DNA from: Epiperipatus broadwayi
Taxonomy: Eukaryota; Onychophora; Udeonychophora; Euonychophora; Peripatidae
Reading direction: 5' to 3'
NCBI GenBank assembly: GCA_028023455.1
Contig: JAQFVV010000050.1
Span: 3,722,626-3,786,625 of the forward strand
Length of the DNA: 64,000 nt
The notes under the pieces are model-generated. The model saw nothing but the letters and a program-made list of their open reading frames with translations, did no database searches and was not told the origin of the DNA. This document shows, piece after piece, positions 36,182 through 49,815 of this stretch. Each line of letters opens with the position of its first letter. The stretch's first letter is position 1. Both the position numbers and the translations under genes were made by a program.

Positions 36182-36320
36182 AGTATAAATTTTTTGTCAA
36201 TCGTCGTTAGCCGAGAGGTCATCGTGGCTGCCTTGCAAGCAAGTCGTTGGTTGCAGACGGTTGTGGGTTCGCGTCCTGGATGATGCTATGACATATAAAA
36301 AAAAAAAGTATAATTTTTTT
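36182..36320 (+). mobile_element. tRNA-derived SINE with target-site duplication
   Basis: A retroposed tRNA-like sequence at about 36196-36306 has A box TTAGCCGAGAGG (36207-36218), B box GGTTCGCGTCC (36266-36276) and an 11-base A tail. It is flanked by a 14-bp duplication with one difference (agtataaatttttt at 36182-36195, agtataattttttt at 36307-36320). The duplication and A tail show insertion by LINE machinery. The body matches 31.34 kb, especially the 'gagaggtca' head and the 'gatgctatgaca' end, so these are two copies of one SINE family. Confidence 0.9.
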
Positions 36321-36330
36321 CATCACATTC

Positions 36331-36395
36331 CAGCAGATGTCGCCTACTGTACGCCTGAGTAATCAATGGACACCAAATGGCATACTGTTATATTT
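36331..36395. mobile_element. Fragment related to the 35.4/42.7 kb foldback ends
   Basis: 'gtcgcctactgtacgcctga' then 'gtaatcaatggacaccaaat' and 'ggcatactgt' resemble the inner parts of the foldback arms at 35.42 kb (gccactcagtgc, agtaatcaatggatgc, ggcactactgt). Short and diverged. Confidence 0.5.
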
Positions 36396-36471
36396 TTTAG
36401 CATTTGAATGTAGTTCAGATAAATATACTGTATACATATGAACTATAAGATCAGTTATTTTGCACATTCTA

Positions 36472-36785
36472 TCATCATCATCAATCATTTTAACAATTAC
36501 TGATCCAACGCAGAATGAAAATCTAAGTTTAATCCAGATTTTTATTAAGTAGCATTTCTTGTCCATATCATAATAGCAAACTTACGTCATCCATCCATTT
36601 CACATGTGGTCCTTTTCTAGGTCTTCTACTATTTCTTGTTATCATTTCTTGTAGAAGTAAGTTCAGTCCAGTTCCATTTTAGACTTTTAATACTTTCAAT
36701 GGTGTCAATGATATCTGTTTATTCTCTCACCTGTTCATTTTGTTTTCAAACTCTTTTTGTTACTCTTAGCTTAGGTCTCTCCACA
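36472..36785 (-). pseudogene. RTE-type LINE, 3'-terminal fragment (strongly decayed)
   Basis: Starts with the TCATCATCATCA run of the RTE 3' end and retains 'catccatccatttcacatgt', 'ggtcttctac' and 'ctctttttgttactctta', aligned with the 17.5 and 24.3 kb copies. It is more diverged than those, so an older insertion. Confidence 0.75.
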
Positions 36786-37614
36786 ATGTAATTAAATTTC
36801 CATTTATAAATTATTACATTACTAATATGATTTACATTTTTCAATTTTAATATGTCACCAATAATTTGTTTATGTAGATCAGATAGGTAATCATTTGGTA
36901 AGCATTGTGAGATATTTTTGCCACTTGAGATAGCCACTGAACCACTATTGAAAATACTAAGCACTATAAAGAGATGGTAATAGGAGTATATTTTTTGTTT
37001 ACAAATAAAAATACAGGAAATTAATGTGTGTTATGCAAACAAAATTAATTAAAAATAAAATATGTGTACTTTTTTCAAAAGTGATTCCACAATTGACAGA
37101 TGGCATCCACTCTTTCCTGGCATTTTTTTTTTCTGCAGTGTGGGTGGTCTGTATTTATTGAAAGGCATTTTACAACCAACCTGATTGAGTAGATTATGTT
37201 GATGCATAAAGAACAATGCAGTCTCTTAACTAGTGATTGCCTCTGTGGAGAATCTTTTACATACCATTTTGAAAGATGATAGCTGTAGGTATCAAAACAA
37301 TAAAGTATCTGTAGAGATTTTTTTCTGATGGGTCAATTCATAATAGCAAGCATTAAATATCTTTTTTTCCTTACTTACAGGCCATAAATATTGCAATATT
37401 AGCATGTATGTAAAAAAATAAAATAAAAATTGACACAATTCATGTCTTTATTATTTCTATATTTCTTTGAAATGCAAATCCAATTTAAATAAAAACATCT
37501 TAACACAATAAGCACTCCAAATTTGACATTTATTGCTTAAATTAGACAGCAAAGCATTTGCAGATTTTTTTTTTTAGTTCCCAAACCTCTACAGCTCACA
37601 AATATAAACAAAGT
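36786..37614. other. AT-rich DNA, no gene seen
   Basis: Nothing recognised. Confidence 0.5.
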
Positions 37615-37700
37615 AAAAGTATATATATATAATGACATTTATTTATGTAATGCCTATAAAAGTATATATATATAATGACATTTATTTATGTAATGCCTAT
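37615..37700 (+). repeat. Tandem duplication, 43-bp unit, two copies
   Basis: 'aaaagtatatatatataatg' plus 'acatttatttatgtaatgcctat' occurs twice head to tail without mismatch: a recent slippage or unequal-exchange event. Confidence 0.92.
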
Positions 37701-37740
37701 GTTTTAAAAACTGTAATAATAATGAGAGATCATTTGTCCA

Positions 37741-38223
37741 CACATATGTTTTATAGATTTAAATACTTAATGAATACTCTTTTTTCCTAACACAAGATAA
37801 AGTTTTTTTTAAAAGATAGAATGAATCCCACTCTATATTTTTAACCTGAGCATATAAATATAGGCAAATCTTAAGCATTTGGAAGTGAGACCATGAAGAT
37901 ATTAAATAATCACTTTAAATTCCTTTTACTATATTTTAATAATTGACAGCTTGCAAAATTTTTACAATTTATATGTCATTATAGGTGCTACATAAATAAA
38001 TAACTTATTACATATGTTTAATATGTCATCTAATAAGAACATATTATAAATTGTAAAACATTCACAAGAGTCATTCTTTAAAACCTGTAAAAAGAATTGA
38101 AAGTGATTATTTAAATATCTTCATACTCTCCTTTCCAAATATTTAAGATTTGCCTATATATGTATATGCTTAGGATCTTTTCAAAAGACTTCATTAAGTG
38201 TGTAAATCTATAAAACACATGTG
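37741..38223. mobile_element. Foldback, about 480 bp with about 190-bp arms
   Basis: The left arm begins 'cacatatgttttatagattt' and the right arm ends with its inverse 'aatctataaaacacatgtg'. Inner parts ('ataggcaaatcttaagcatt', 'gaagatattaaataatcact') also pair. The centre (about 37930-38040) is itself roughly palindromic. No coding content, no ribozyme core seen. Confidence 0.82.
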
Positions 38224-40131
<1,908 letters not shown>

Positions 40132-40406
40132 TTAAACATCCACTTCACTTTACATTCTTGAAACAAATGAATAAAAACATCTGAAAAAAAAAGTGGTCAA
40201 AACATACTTCGTACTAAACTATATATATATATATTTTCATCATTTGCTCAGTATTTATCAATATCAAATTATAATTGGATGTACACATGTTGAATTTTCT
40301 ATATTCCTAGTTTTGACATCATCCATTTCAAATATATAGATTAAAGATTATTGCTAATCTTATATTAGACTAGAAATAAATTATAGGGCAGATAAAAATT
40401 AATATA

Positions 40407-41353
40407 CACCTGGGTCTCTTTTTATGCAAGTTACGAGATTCATGTTTTACCAGAAGTCGATTTCCGATAATGCGCTATGACTTTAAATAATAAATTTCGT
40501 GCACTTATGTTATATTGAAAGTAATAGCACATTATTGGAATTCGACTTTCATCTTAGTAATTTCAATATTTTCAGTGCTTTATAATAGTAAGATTTTATG
40601 CAATAATGAAATTAAAATCATGATTTCCACATTTTATGTATACACATATTAATTTTTACCAGATTATAATGTAAATTTGTTCAAACATAGTGCATGTTAA
40701 TTTTGCATTTTAAATCACATTCTGTTTTTGCTTTTTAAAAAAGAACGTAATCAATTATTATTTTCTTATTAATGACACTAATCATTAACGTGCTCTTAAA
40801 TTCCAACGAGAGCTAAATGGTTGTATCTCTGGATATCGCGTGAGCTTCGTAAAGAATTAATAAAATCATCATCTCAAAGATTAATTACTAGTAACATTGT
40901 CACCAGAAAACCATTGATACAACATGAGTGTGAAGTTGGCGTTAGTTGTATTTCCTCTTGTGAAAAATTTGATTTTTTACCAGTTTACAAATGAACGTGT
41001 TTTTTGGAAAATAGCAATAATAATTAAAACGTGTATAAAAAATGTAACTTATTGTACTGTAAATTATGCATAAAAATATATTATTTTGAATAAAATTAAA
41101 TATAGTTAAAAACAGTTTGTCTTGTATCAATTTTTTTCAAATTTGAAATTTTTTATTAGTCATATTTTATTTCCTTATTTTTTTTTTGCACAAATTTTAA
41201 AGTAATTTTACGTTGGTACTTTGCTTTTATGCGAATTTTGAAAAATCACAGACCACATCCCCCTTTTTCAATGTAAGTTACGTCTATTTTTGCGCGATTT
41301 CGTTTGCGTGTTTTCTGAGGAACCTATCTATCGCGTAAAACGAGACCCAGGTG
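40407..41353. mobile_element. Non-autonomous DNA transposon with 22-bp terminal inverted repeats and TA target
   Basis: Left end CACCTGGGTCTCTTTTTATGCA and right-end complement CACCTGGGTCTCGTTTTACGC match over the first 12 bases exactly and closely afterwards. Both ends abut TA (40405-40406 and 41354-41355), the target of Tc1/mariner-type and some other superfamilies. The 947-bp interior encodes no transposase; the longest frame is about 60 residues. Subterminal 'aagttacg' occurs near both ends and may be a transposase site. Superfamily is uncertain. Confidence 0.82.
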
Positions 41354-41441
41354 TACCTGCTTTTTAGTGATTAATGTATTTGCCTGAAGTGGATAGGGCC
41401 AATATTATGGGTGCAGAAAGTTTGACACAAATCATATATAT

Positions 41442-41493
41442 ATAATAAAAACACAGAATTACTTCTCTAGAAGTAAATCTGTGTTTTTATTAT
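41442..41493. repeat. Short palindrome, about 52 bp
   Basis: 'ataataaaaacacaga' pairs with 'tctgtgtttttattat', and 'ttacttct' with 'agaagtaa', around a CTAG centre. One unpaired A per arm. Possibly the compact remnant of a foldback element. Confidence 0.85.
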
Positions 41494-42676
41494 GTTTTTA
41501 TTTTTCCTTTAGTTAGTTTATATATATGTAATAATATTATAATTCGATGTCTGTATTCTCCAAAGCAATATAGGTAATTATATAATTGAATATTTATAAA
41601 TACAGAAATCAGATATATGTAAAGTATAACTTTAAAAATTTTATCCACTTAGGAGTGCTTTCGACTATCCTCAGGACTATCCCCAATCTGAGGATAGTCG
41701 AAAGTAAAAAAGAATAATTTTTAATAAATAACATATAAAATCTAATTTGGAAATCCACTGAATGAACATTTTTTTTATTATCATTTTAATAAATCTGGGT
41801 TTAGGAGCCAAAGATGTTTCCGTATATTTTCTTTTGTTTTTCTATTCATTTTTCCACTATTATATCTCCAAATTCTTGGAAAAATCTATAATTCATAGTA
41901 AAAGGTTACTTTTTCTGCTTTTTTTCAAATTTCATAATCGAACAAAAGAAAGCAGATCAGATATAAATGTACAAAAAAAGTTTTTGGCCAAAGCAGATAA
42001 ACATCAGAAATAATTTTTATTTTAAGTCAATCTGATAAATATTAAGAATGTTAATAAAAATATTATCAGATTGAAATCGATATGATTGTGAGCCAAAATA
42101 CTTGTATTGTTTTTGTGTAATTGATTTAAAGAAATGGAAGAAAAAAAATGAAGATTCAAAAAAATAATTCTGGGCATCAGGGTAAATGGACTGGGTATAA
42201 AAAGGACACAGAAAAAATAGATTATTAAACTACCAAAATGACAAATAAGTAAAAACCATAAACTGAAGAAAATAAATGATGTGAACAGAGTGTGGTAATG
42301 CTAAAATGTGTTGGACTCCACCTAGTACCCCACAAATGTAAATCATTGAAAACCTTACTGCCTGTTCATCATTGTAAACTATTGCTTTAAGGACTTCTGC
42401 TGAAAATCATAGAAAATCTTAGACATGACCCTTAAACCAAAGTCCAGACCAGTAGATTAGAGAACAAAGAATGAACTATTTATAACAATGTATATGGCCA
42501 GTGTTCTAAATGCAAGCTTACTGGCATGTATTCCTGAGAATAAAGGTATGATTTTTTTATATACTTTGGTGTTTTCTATCTATCAAACTTATTGTCATTA
42601 ACATAAGGAAACAATTTATATATAATCATTATATTAATTTAAATTGTTAGAATGTATTGTATGATTATTAAATGTT

Positions 42677-43123
42677 CAAAACAAAGCAAAACTCTCCATA
42701 TAGTAGTGCCATCTTGTGCTAACAAGAGCAATCAATGGATGCCAGAAGGCTGGTTCATAAAATCCCTATCTAGTGCCTACTCATCCAATATCCCCAGACT
42801 GGTTTCTGGCTTGTGGCCTTCATCAGTGAGGTGCCTTGGATCTGAGAGCACTGCACCTAGATCTTACGATTTAATGCAACCCTCCAGCACCCACCTTTTA
42901 ACTCTATTTAACTACAAAACTATGAGAATAAAATTGAAAACACAATTAATATTTTCACTCCAAGCTCAAAAGCTTATATAGTCATATGGGTCTGAACTCA
43001 ATTCAGCACCCATACATCCATTGATTGCTCTTGTTATCACAAGATGGCACTACTATATGAAGAGTTTTGCTTTGTTTTGAATTGTTAATAACAATTATGT
43101 GCTAGTAAGAGATAATGATCATG
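42677..43123. mobile_element. Foldback insertion with 15-bp target duplication and a hammerhead ribozyme
   Basis: Flanked by exact copies of TGATTATTAAATGTT (42662-42676 and 43124-43138). The other arm of the 5-kb palindrome shows the uninterrupted site, so the borders are certain. The element opens 'caaaacaaagcaaaactctc' and near its end has the inverse 'gagttttgctttgttttg', enclosing the ribozyme-bearing middle. It is the best preserved copy of the family also seen at 3.3, 10.4, 15.8, 35.4 and 36.3 kb. No protein is encoded, so it must move in trans. Confidence 0.88.
42784..42840 (-). ncRNA. Type I hammerhead ribozyme candidate with an A-A at the base of stem II
   Basis: Minus strand: helix I 5' parts TCCAA and CCTCA (42840-42827), CTGATGA (42826-42820), stem II A-GGC-CACAA-GCC-A, GAAA (42806-42803), stem III C(CA)G, TC with predicted cleavage after GTC (42799-42797), helix I 3' parts TGGGG and TTGGA (42796-42784). 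CCTCA pairs with TGGGG, and TCCAA with TTGGA, across an internal loop. The only departure from consensus is an A opposite A where the first stem II pair should be. Confidence 0.65.
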
Positions 43124-44413
43124 TGATTATTAAATGTTATTGAATAAATTTAAAAAATCTGGATGTGTGTCTTCTCATAATATACATGTAACTATTTTAT
43201 AGTTTATAACCACATACTTACTTATATAATGCATATGTGTGCAAATTCCAGCAAAATTTGTATAGCCAGTAATAGGTGGTGGGGGTTGTTAATTAAATAA
43301 TGTGTTTAGGATGATGAAATAATGGCATCTAACAAAAATTTAGAATTAGATCATATTAACATAGATTATTGAACTGTATGGGTAAAATAGATTATATGAT
43401 ATGATATTATAGAAATTTCTCAAATTAAATGTTATACCTTCATAATCTGGACAGATCAATGCACTTCAATGGTCCCATCACCACCATATATGAGATACTG
43501 ATCTAGAAACGGTTGGGCAAATACTTCAAATGAAAATGTGAGTGAATCACTAATGGGTGTTGTCCAGATTTCAGTTACGCACAAGTTTGATGGCAACTAT
43601 ATATCCACAACTGATTAGATTAAAAGGGAAGAATAAATATTATATGTTAAACAGAGGATACTCCCATTACAATGATACCCAACAAATGACCACAAAAGAA
43701 TGACAGACTAAAAAGGATGAGTCAGAAATTAATAAATACAGAAAAGACTAAGTGAGAAGGTGGATAAAGAGAGTTTCAAATAAATAGTCAGGGCAGAAAT
43801 GGCAAACAATATCATAATTTAGGAGCTGGAAAATGTAGCCCAGCATGTTGTTAATAAATAGATAAGAAAATTATGAGTAGAAATAATAAAAAGAATAAAT
43901 AAGAAATTGGTGAAAATAAAGAAATTTGGAGGCAATATGGAGGCGACACCAGTAGAACATTTTAATAGTTTTCAAAGATATTTGATGATGACAGAATATC
44001 AGAGGAATATAAAATAGTGATAGTGTATAGTCACCTTGCAGTGTATGTCCAAACATGGTGGAATTTGTTTTTATACAAACTGCAAACCTTCCCAGAATAT
44101 AAAATGACCCTAAAGAAACCTTTTTGACTGACAAATGACAAGAGAATATTAGGTCCCAGCTAACAAAGCAATAGTTTCAGGAGGATCATAGAGAAGGTTA
44201 CATGCAATGTTTCAGATGATAAATAGTCACACTTAAAGGCATTAGAAGCATGTGATTATCTGAAAAAGAAATTGTAAGGATGGTATGTAGAAATGTATCT
44301 TGGGAACTAAAATGTGTGGAAGGGGAGTGTCAGATCAATGAAAGAGACACAAAATATTGGTTCAGTTTGATGCAAGTAAACAAATGCAATAAATCAAAGA
44401 TCTAAAAATTATT

Positions 44414-44671
44414 ATGATAGATGAGGCAGGGATCCTGGATATAGAGGAAAAGAGGGAAAATAAAAAGAAATCAAGCAGAGTGAATGAGAAAAACCTAGGC
44501 CTTCGACAGAATAAAAAGCAAGTTGGAAACTCTGAGTCCTTATGGGAAGACTGGAACCCATGCAATATCCAACCTACCTGGCCCCATTGCCTCATAGAAG
44601 TGGGTCAAATAGAAGTGGAAATGCTTGTAGACACAGGTAGTCAAATCTTAGTGGTAGCAGAAACTTTATAA
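44414..44671 (+). pseudogene. LTR-retrotransposon fragment with retropepsin motif
   Basis: An 85-residue open frame ends with IEVGQIEVEMLVDTGSQILVV. The DTGS at 44631-44642, preceded by hydrophobic residues and followed by a hydrophobic strand, is the active-site loop of the aspartic protease of gag-pol polyproteins (Ty3/gypsy, BEL or related). The frame stops about 10 residues after the motif, well short of a complete protease. Upstream sequence (about 43660-44400) may be decayed gag, but I recognise no zinc knuckle. It occupies the centre of the 5-kb palindrome. Confidence 0.68.
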
Positions 44672-45073
44672 CACAGAATAGTGAACGAGCAACCAGATAT
44701 ATCCGTCCTCTCTCATGAAAGTCAGTACCTCCTATATAATCCAATAAACATCACATGATCACCATTTATATGTATAAAGAAATTTTCTCCTATTTAATAT
44801 AATAATATTTATTCTTCTTTTTTATCTAACCAGTGATGGACATATAGTTGCCATCAAACCTGTGTAGAACTAAATTATGGTCAACATTCATTAGTGATAT
44901 GAATTTAAAATTCATTTTATTAATCACAAAAATTTTTAATGGGAGAGATAATACAGATAATGGATCTACCACAAATTACGTGAACTAAAATTATCAGAAT
45001 AAATAGGACCCTAAAAAAAAACCCAGATATCTGTGACAAACTATTTGCTATATTTCTCCATAAAGTAGCTCCC

Positions 45074-45114
<41 letters not shown>

Positions 45115-45598
45115 ATATATATAAATAAATTGTTTCTAGTCTATTTATCAACATTGATTTATCCCCCTCAAGTGCCAATTTACTGGATAAAGTATGAATT
45201 ACACTGGTAACACTCATATATTGATTCATCATATTTTCATTTGACATATTTGCCCACCCCTTTCTAGATCAGTATCTCAGGGATAGTGGTTATGGCACCA
45301 TTGGAGCACATGGATCTGTCCAGAGTACAAAGATATGATATTAAACTCCAGCAATTTCTATAATACATATAATATCTCTTAGCCCTACACTTTAATAATC
45401 TAGGTTAATAAGATCAAATTGTAAATTTTTGTTAGACCCCATTATTTTTTTAACCTAAACTAATTATTTAATTAATAAACCCTCCCTATTTCCCTATTAC
45501 TAGTTATATAAATTTGGCTGAAATTCACAAACATATGCAGTTAGAAATATTGGTTGCTATATTTACTGTGAATGTTTAGGTGGTTACTGGTTGGAAAC

Positions 45599-45666
<68 letters not shown>

Positions 45667-46911
45667 TATAAACTATAAAATAATTACAGTATATTATGAG
45701 ATATAAATCAACATTTTCTTATTTATTTAATAACATTTAATAATTGTACAACACAGTCTAACAATTTAAATTAATATAATGATTATATATAAATATTTTT
45801 TTTATTTTAATAAATACATGTTTGATAGATAAAAAAAAAACACTAACATATGTAAAAAAGTAATACTTTTGTCAGTAGACTTACATTTAGAAAAACAGCC
45901 ATATACATTATCATGAATTGTTCATTATTTGTTCTCTGTTCTTGTGGTGTGGCCTTTGGTTTGAGGTTCTCATCTAAGATTTCCTATGGTTTTTATCAGA
46001 AGTCCTTAAAGCAATAGTTTACAATGTTAAGTAGGTGGCAAGGTTTCCAATAATTTGCATTTGTAGGGTTCTAGGTAGGAGTACAATACATTTTAGCTTT
46101 ACCCCACTTTATTTATATCTTATATTTTGCTCATTTGTCCTTTTGGCAGCTTAATTAAAAAAATTCTTTTCCTCTGCTCTTTTTATATGCTCTGAATTTT
46201 CTTCTCGAATCTTTTTTCTTCCATTTTCTTAAACTAGTTACATAAAAAATAGAAATATTTCAGTTGACAATCACATTGATTTCCAACTGATAATATTTTA
46301 ATTAACGTTTTTTTTTACTATTTATCGGATTGATTTAAAATAAAATTATTTCTCATATTTGTCTGCTTTGACCAAAACTATTTTTGTACATTTATATCCA
46401 CTTTCTTTTGCTCGATTATGAAATTTGAAGAAAAATGGAAAAAAGAAACCTTTTACTGTGAGTTATAGATTTTTTCAAGAATTTGGAGATATAGCAGTGG
46501 AAAGACGAACAAAAAAAAAACACAAAAAAGAAAAACATCTTCATCTCCAAATCCCAGATTTATTACAATGAAAATAATAATAAAAAAATGTTCGTTCAGT
46601 GGATTACCAAATTACATTTTATATATAATTAATACAAATTATTCTTTTTTAACTTTAATGTCTTCTCGTAATAAAATGTCTATATTTCCGAATATATGTT
46701 GGTCATATGTTGATTACGCATATACATGTGAGCCATTTTAAGTAAAGGTTTTGTTATAAGTAGTTGGCCCTTATAACAGGGTTATAACCTGCTTTCTATT
46801 ACGTAGGGCCTTAATCTCAATTAAATACATATATGAAGGGTCAGATTGATTTATGGTCAACATGGGTATGACACAACAAAATTGGCAAAAAGAACTTTCA
46901 ACACACGATCA

Positions 46912-47195
46912 TCAGATTTTCAATGATATGGATAGCTGAAGAGTTGGAGAGTAAAAAAGATTGAAGCCTGTCCATTAAAGTTTGAAGATTTGCTATATTA
47001 ATATAAACCAAGCACTGATTATATATGTGTGTAAGAGAGATGTTGATCTGGACCAACTGATGAGTGCTGGTTCAACGTATATTGGAGACAATTTATCTTT
47101 TTCACATGTATGTGGTCATGTGTATTGGTTGTATAAGATAAAGTGGATTACCTAAAGGGAGCTTGAGATTCTGGTTTCAAATCCTCTTAAATTTA
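46912..47195 (+). mobile_element. Second copy of the ribozyme plus tRNA-like composite, ribozyme broken
   Basis: Collinear with 33768-34056. Helix I strand ACCAA (47052-47056), an intact CTGATGA (47057-47063) and stem II GTGCT follow. Then a small deletion of about 7-8 bases removes the rest of stem II and most of the GAAA box before 'cgtatattgg' resumes, so this copy cannot cleave. The B-box region reads GGTTTCAAATCC at 47173-47184 with one extra base. Confidence 0.75.
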
Positions 47196-47396
47196 AAAAG
47201 ATTTAATTTGCAGACATACATGGATTTTTTTACATTTTAAATTTAACGAGGATTATTAAATAGAAAGATTTGCCGTGATCACTGGGAGCATTTTTTTCTT
47301 CTAAAACTGAAATACATAATTTTATTATTAAATAAAAAACTTATTTGTATTTTTCCCACTAAAATTTAACAAAATAGCTGGTGTAGACAAATATAT

Positions 47397-47830
<434 letters not shown>

Positions 47831-49143
47831 ATAGAAAGCTAAGTAGATTGTTATGTTATAAATAGATAAGGAGATCAGAAAAACATTAGTAACTCAGTAG
47901 GTTGTTAGGTTAGTATGGATCACTCATTACGTTCAGTCATAGTCTAGTAACTAGATTGATTATTGGGACAACCAGTCAGTAGATTTATAAGAAGATACAT
48001 CAATAGATACTTTGTCAAGTAATTCAGACAGTTTAAGTGTTTAGCTATTAGTCAATTTATTAATAATTAAAAGAGAGAAGGGCAGATATTTTTATTGGCA
48101 AATAAAGGCTAAGTAGCTTTTAAGTAATTCACTATTGTGTTAAAATCTCTTTAACAGCAACAGTGGGAAAACAAGGAAAGGGATTCCATTATACTAGAAT
48201 TGCCCACCAGATGGTGAATTTTCATGATCTTGTTTCTTTTTTACACCCTAACTAATAATTAATAAAATTTCCATTAATAATAATCAAATCATTCATTTTT
48301 GGGGTGGATATGTGACATGCAAGCATCAACATAGATGGGCAATTTGAACTTCCATCTAAGAACTTTGATTTCTCACATCCATCAATCTACTATTGGATAA
48401 GATGGATTAGGTTTGGACCATTTACCTGGGATAAAAACTCTAAAACTTAATTTGAAAGATGAGGTGTGTTATATTTATTCTTATTCAAAGTCAAACTATA
48501 CCTTTGCAAATAAAAGTACGAACCATTAATCCCAAGACACACTTTAACATATATAAAATATGTTTTGTGAGTTTATGTGTGCTCCCACCCCAGGTTCCAC
48601 ACATAAGGTATAGATAATTAACTTTCATATTCAGCGAAAAATGTAGAATGAGTTTACCTAGTCTTAAAATTTTTGATCTTTATACATTTTAATTTGCTTA
48701 TATCGCTGGAATTAGAAGCTACGCATTATTTAATACTCAATATAATTTAGAAATATCTATTAATATATAAAGCTATAAGCCATATTCCAGAGCCATGTGT
48801 TTAAAGTTCAACAAGATAGCTTAGCATCTTACTCATATGAATACATGTATTCTATACCACTTTGTCAACACTCAATTTTTAATTCCGTGAGAACATTTTT
48901 CTTAGTAATAAAGTTCTTTTTATACTAAATATAAAAGACCAGATCATCTAAGAAGAAATTTAGACTTCTACGGAAAAAAAAATAGTTTTCATATATGCAA
49001 AATGACAATTATAATAAGTAAAAACAGTAATACTCCTTAAGCTTTTTATCTACTAATAAAAATATAATTTATGAGATTCATTCTAATTGAAATGATTTTC
49101 TTTTAGCATATATATATATATACTCTATCCTAGTAAAATAAAT
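47831..49143. other. AT-rich DNA, no gene seen
   Basis: A small inverted pair (attgccca/tgggcaat, 48200-48342) is present. Otherwise nothing recognised. Confidence 0.5.
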
Positions 49144-49145
49144 AT

Positions 49146-49458
49146 GTAATTATAAATATGCGACTTTTTTCACGTTAGTGAAACTGTAATTATACTATAA
49201 TGTGTAATAGGTCTGCTTAGCGTTTTCGAGATTTAATGTTCAAATCTCATACTCATAGCTTTACAAATGAAGACTGTTGTGATTTATTGTACACACATGC
49301 AAATGAGTTTGAATTTTTAATTAATTAGTCCATTGTTTGGAGAGAGCAAAGCATGCCTCTCTTCTATTAATGACACTAAGATCATTATGTGCTATGTAAA
49401 TATGTATAATTATAGCTTCACTAACGTATGCCGAAAAAAGTCGCATATTTATAATTAC
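49146..49458. repeat. Foldback, about 310 bp
   Basis: 'gtaattataaatatgcgact' and 'cgttagtgaa' at the left pair with 'ttcactaacg' and 'cgcatatttataattac' at the right. The interior (49206-49262) contains 'ctgcttagcgttttcgagat', a diverged match of the block at 22.62 kb. Confidence 0.78.
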
Positions 49459-49815
49459 AATTTTTACTTGTGAAGAGAAAAACAATTTATTACATAAAAT
49501 AAATGAGGGACCTGAACTCCGGTAGCTAATTCTAAACCAATAAGAAGACAGGAATAACAATGATATGCTGAGAGTACTAATACTATTTAGTTCTAAGATT
49601 AAAGATAAGCTCAGTGGTCTTAACATTTACTACAGAGATATGCATTAAAATATAAGGGAATTTCCAAGCAATGATAAAATACATTACTATAAAGTAAATA
49701 AATAAACTAGGAAGAGGAAAAACATCACTCATTCCTATGCAACACTTTTGAAACATATGTTTTCCCTCTATCAAAATACATTTTCATGAGCAAAACATAA
49801 ATATTCTACATTTAA

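Larger units (their letters stand above)
41705..46652. mobile_element. Palindrome of about 5 kb with a retropepsin-bearing centre
   Basis: Left arm 41705-43646 and right arm 44797-46652 are inverted, diverged copies. Pairs of anchors include 'actgaatgaacatt' / 'aatgttcgttcagt', 'taatttaaattgtta' / 'taacaatttaaatta', 'gagatactgatctagaaa' / 'tttctagatcagtatctc', and 'gtttgatggcaactatat' / 'atatagttgccatcaaac'. The 1.15-kb centre holds an LTR-retrotransposon protease fragment. The left arm has an extra 447-bp insertion (42677-43123), and the right arm has (TA)n expansions at 45074-45121 and 45599-45663. Arm divergence means it is old; inversion could come from an inverted duplication of one element or from two opposed insertions. 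Confidence 0.85.

Noticed and set aside
41655-41705. CTGAGGATAGTCGAAAG on both strands at the start of the 5-kb palindrome, hammerhead-like
   Set aside because: There is no room for a stem II between CTGAGGA and GAAA, so it is only a short inverted repeat.
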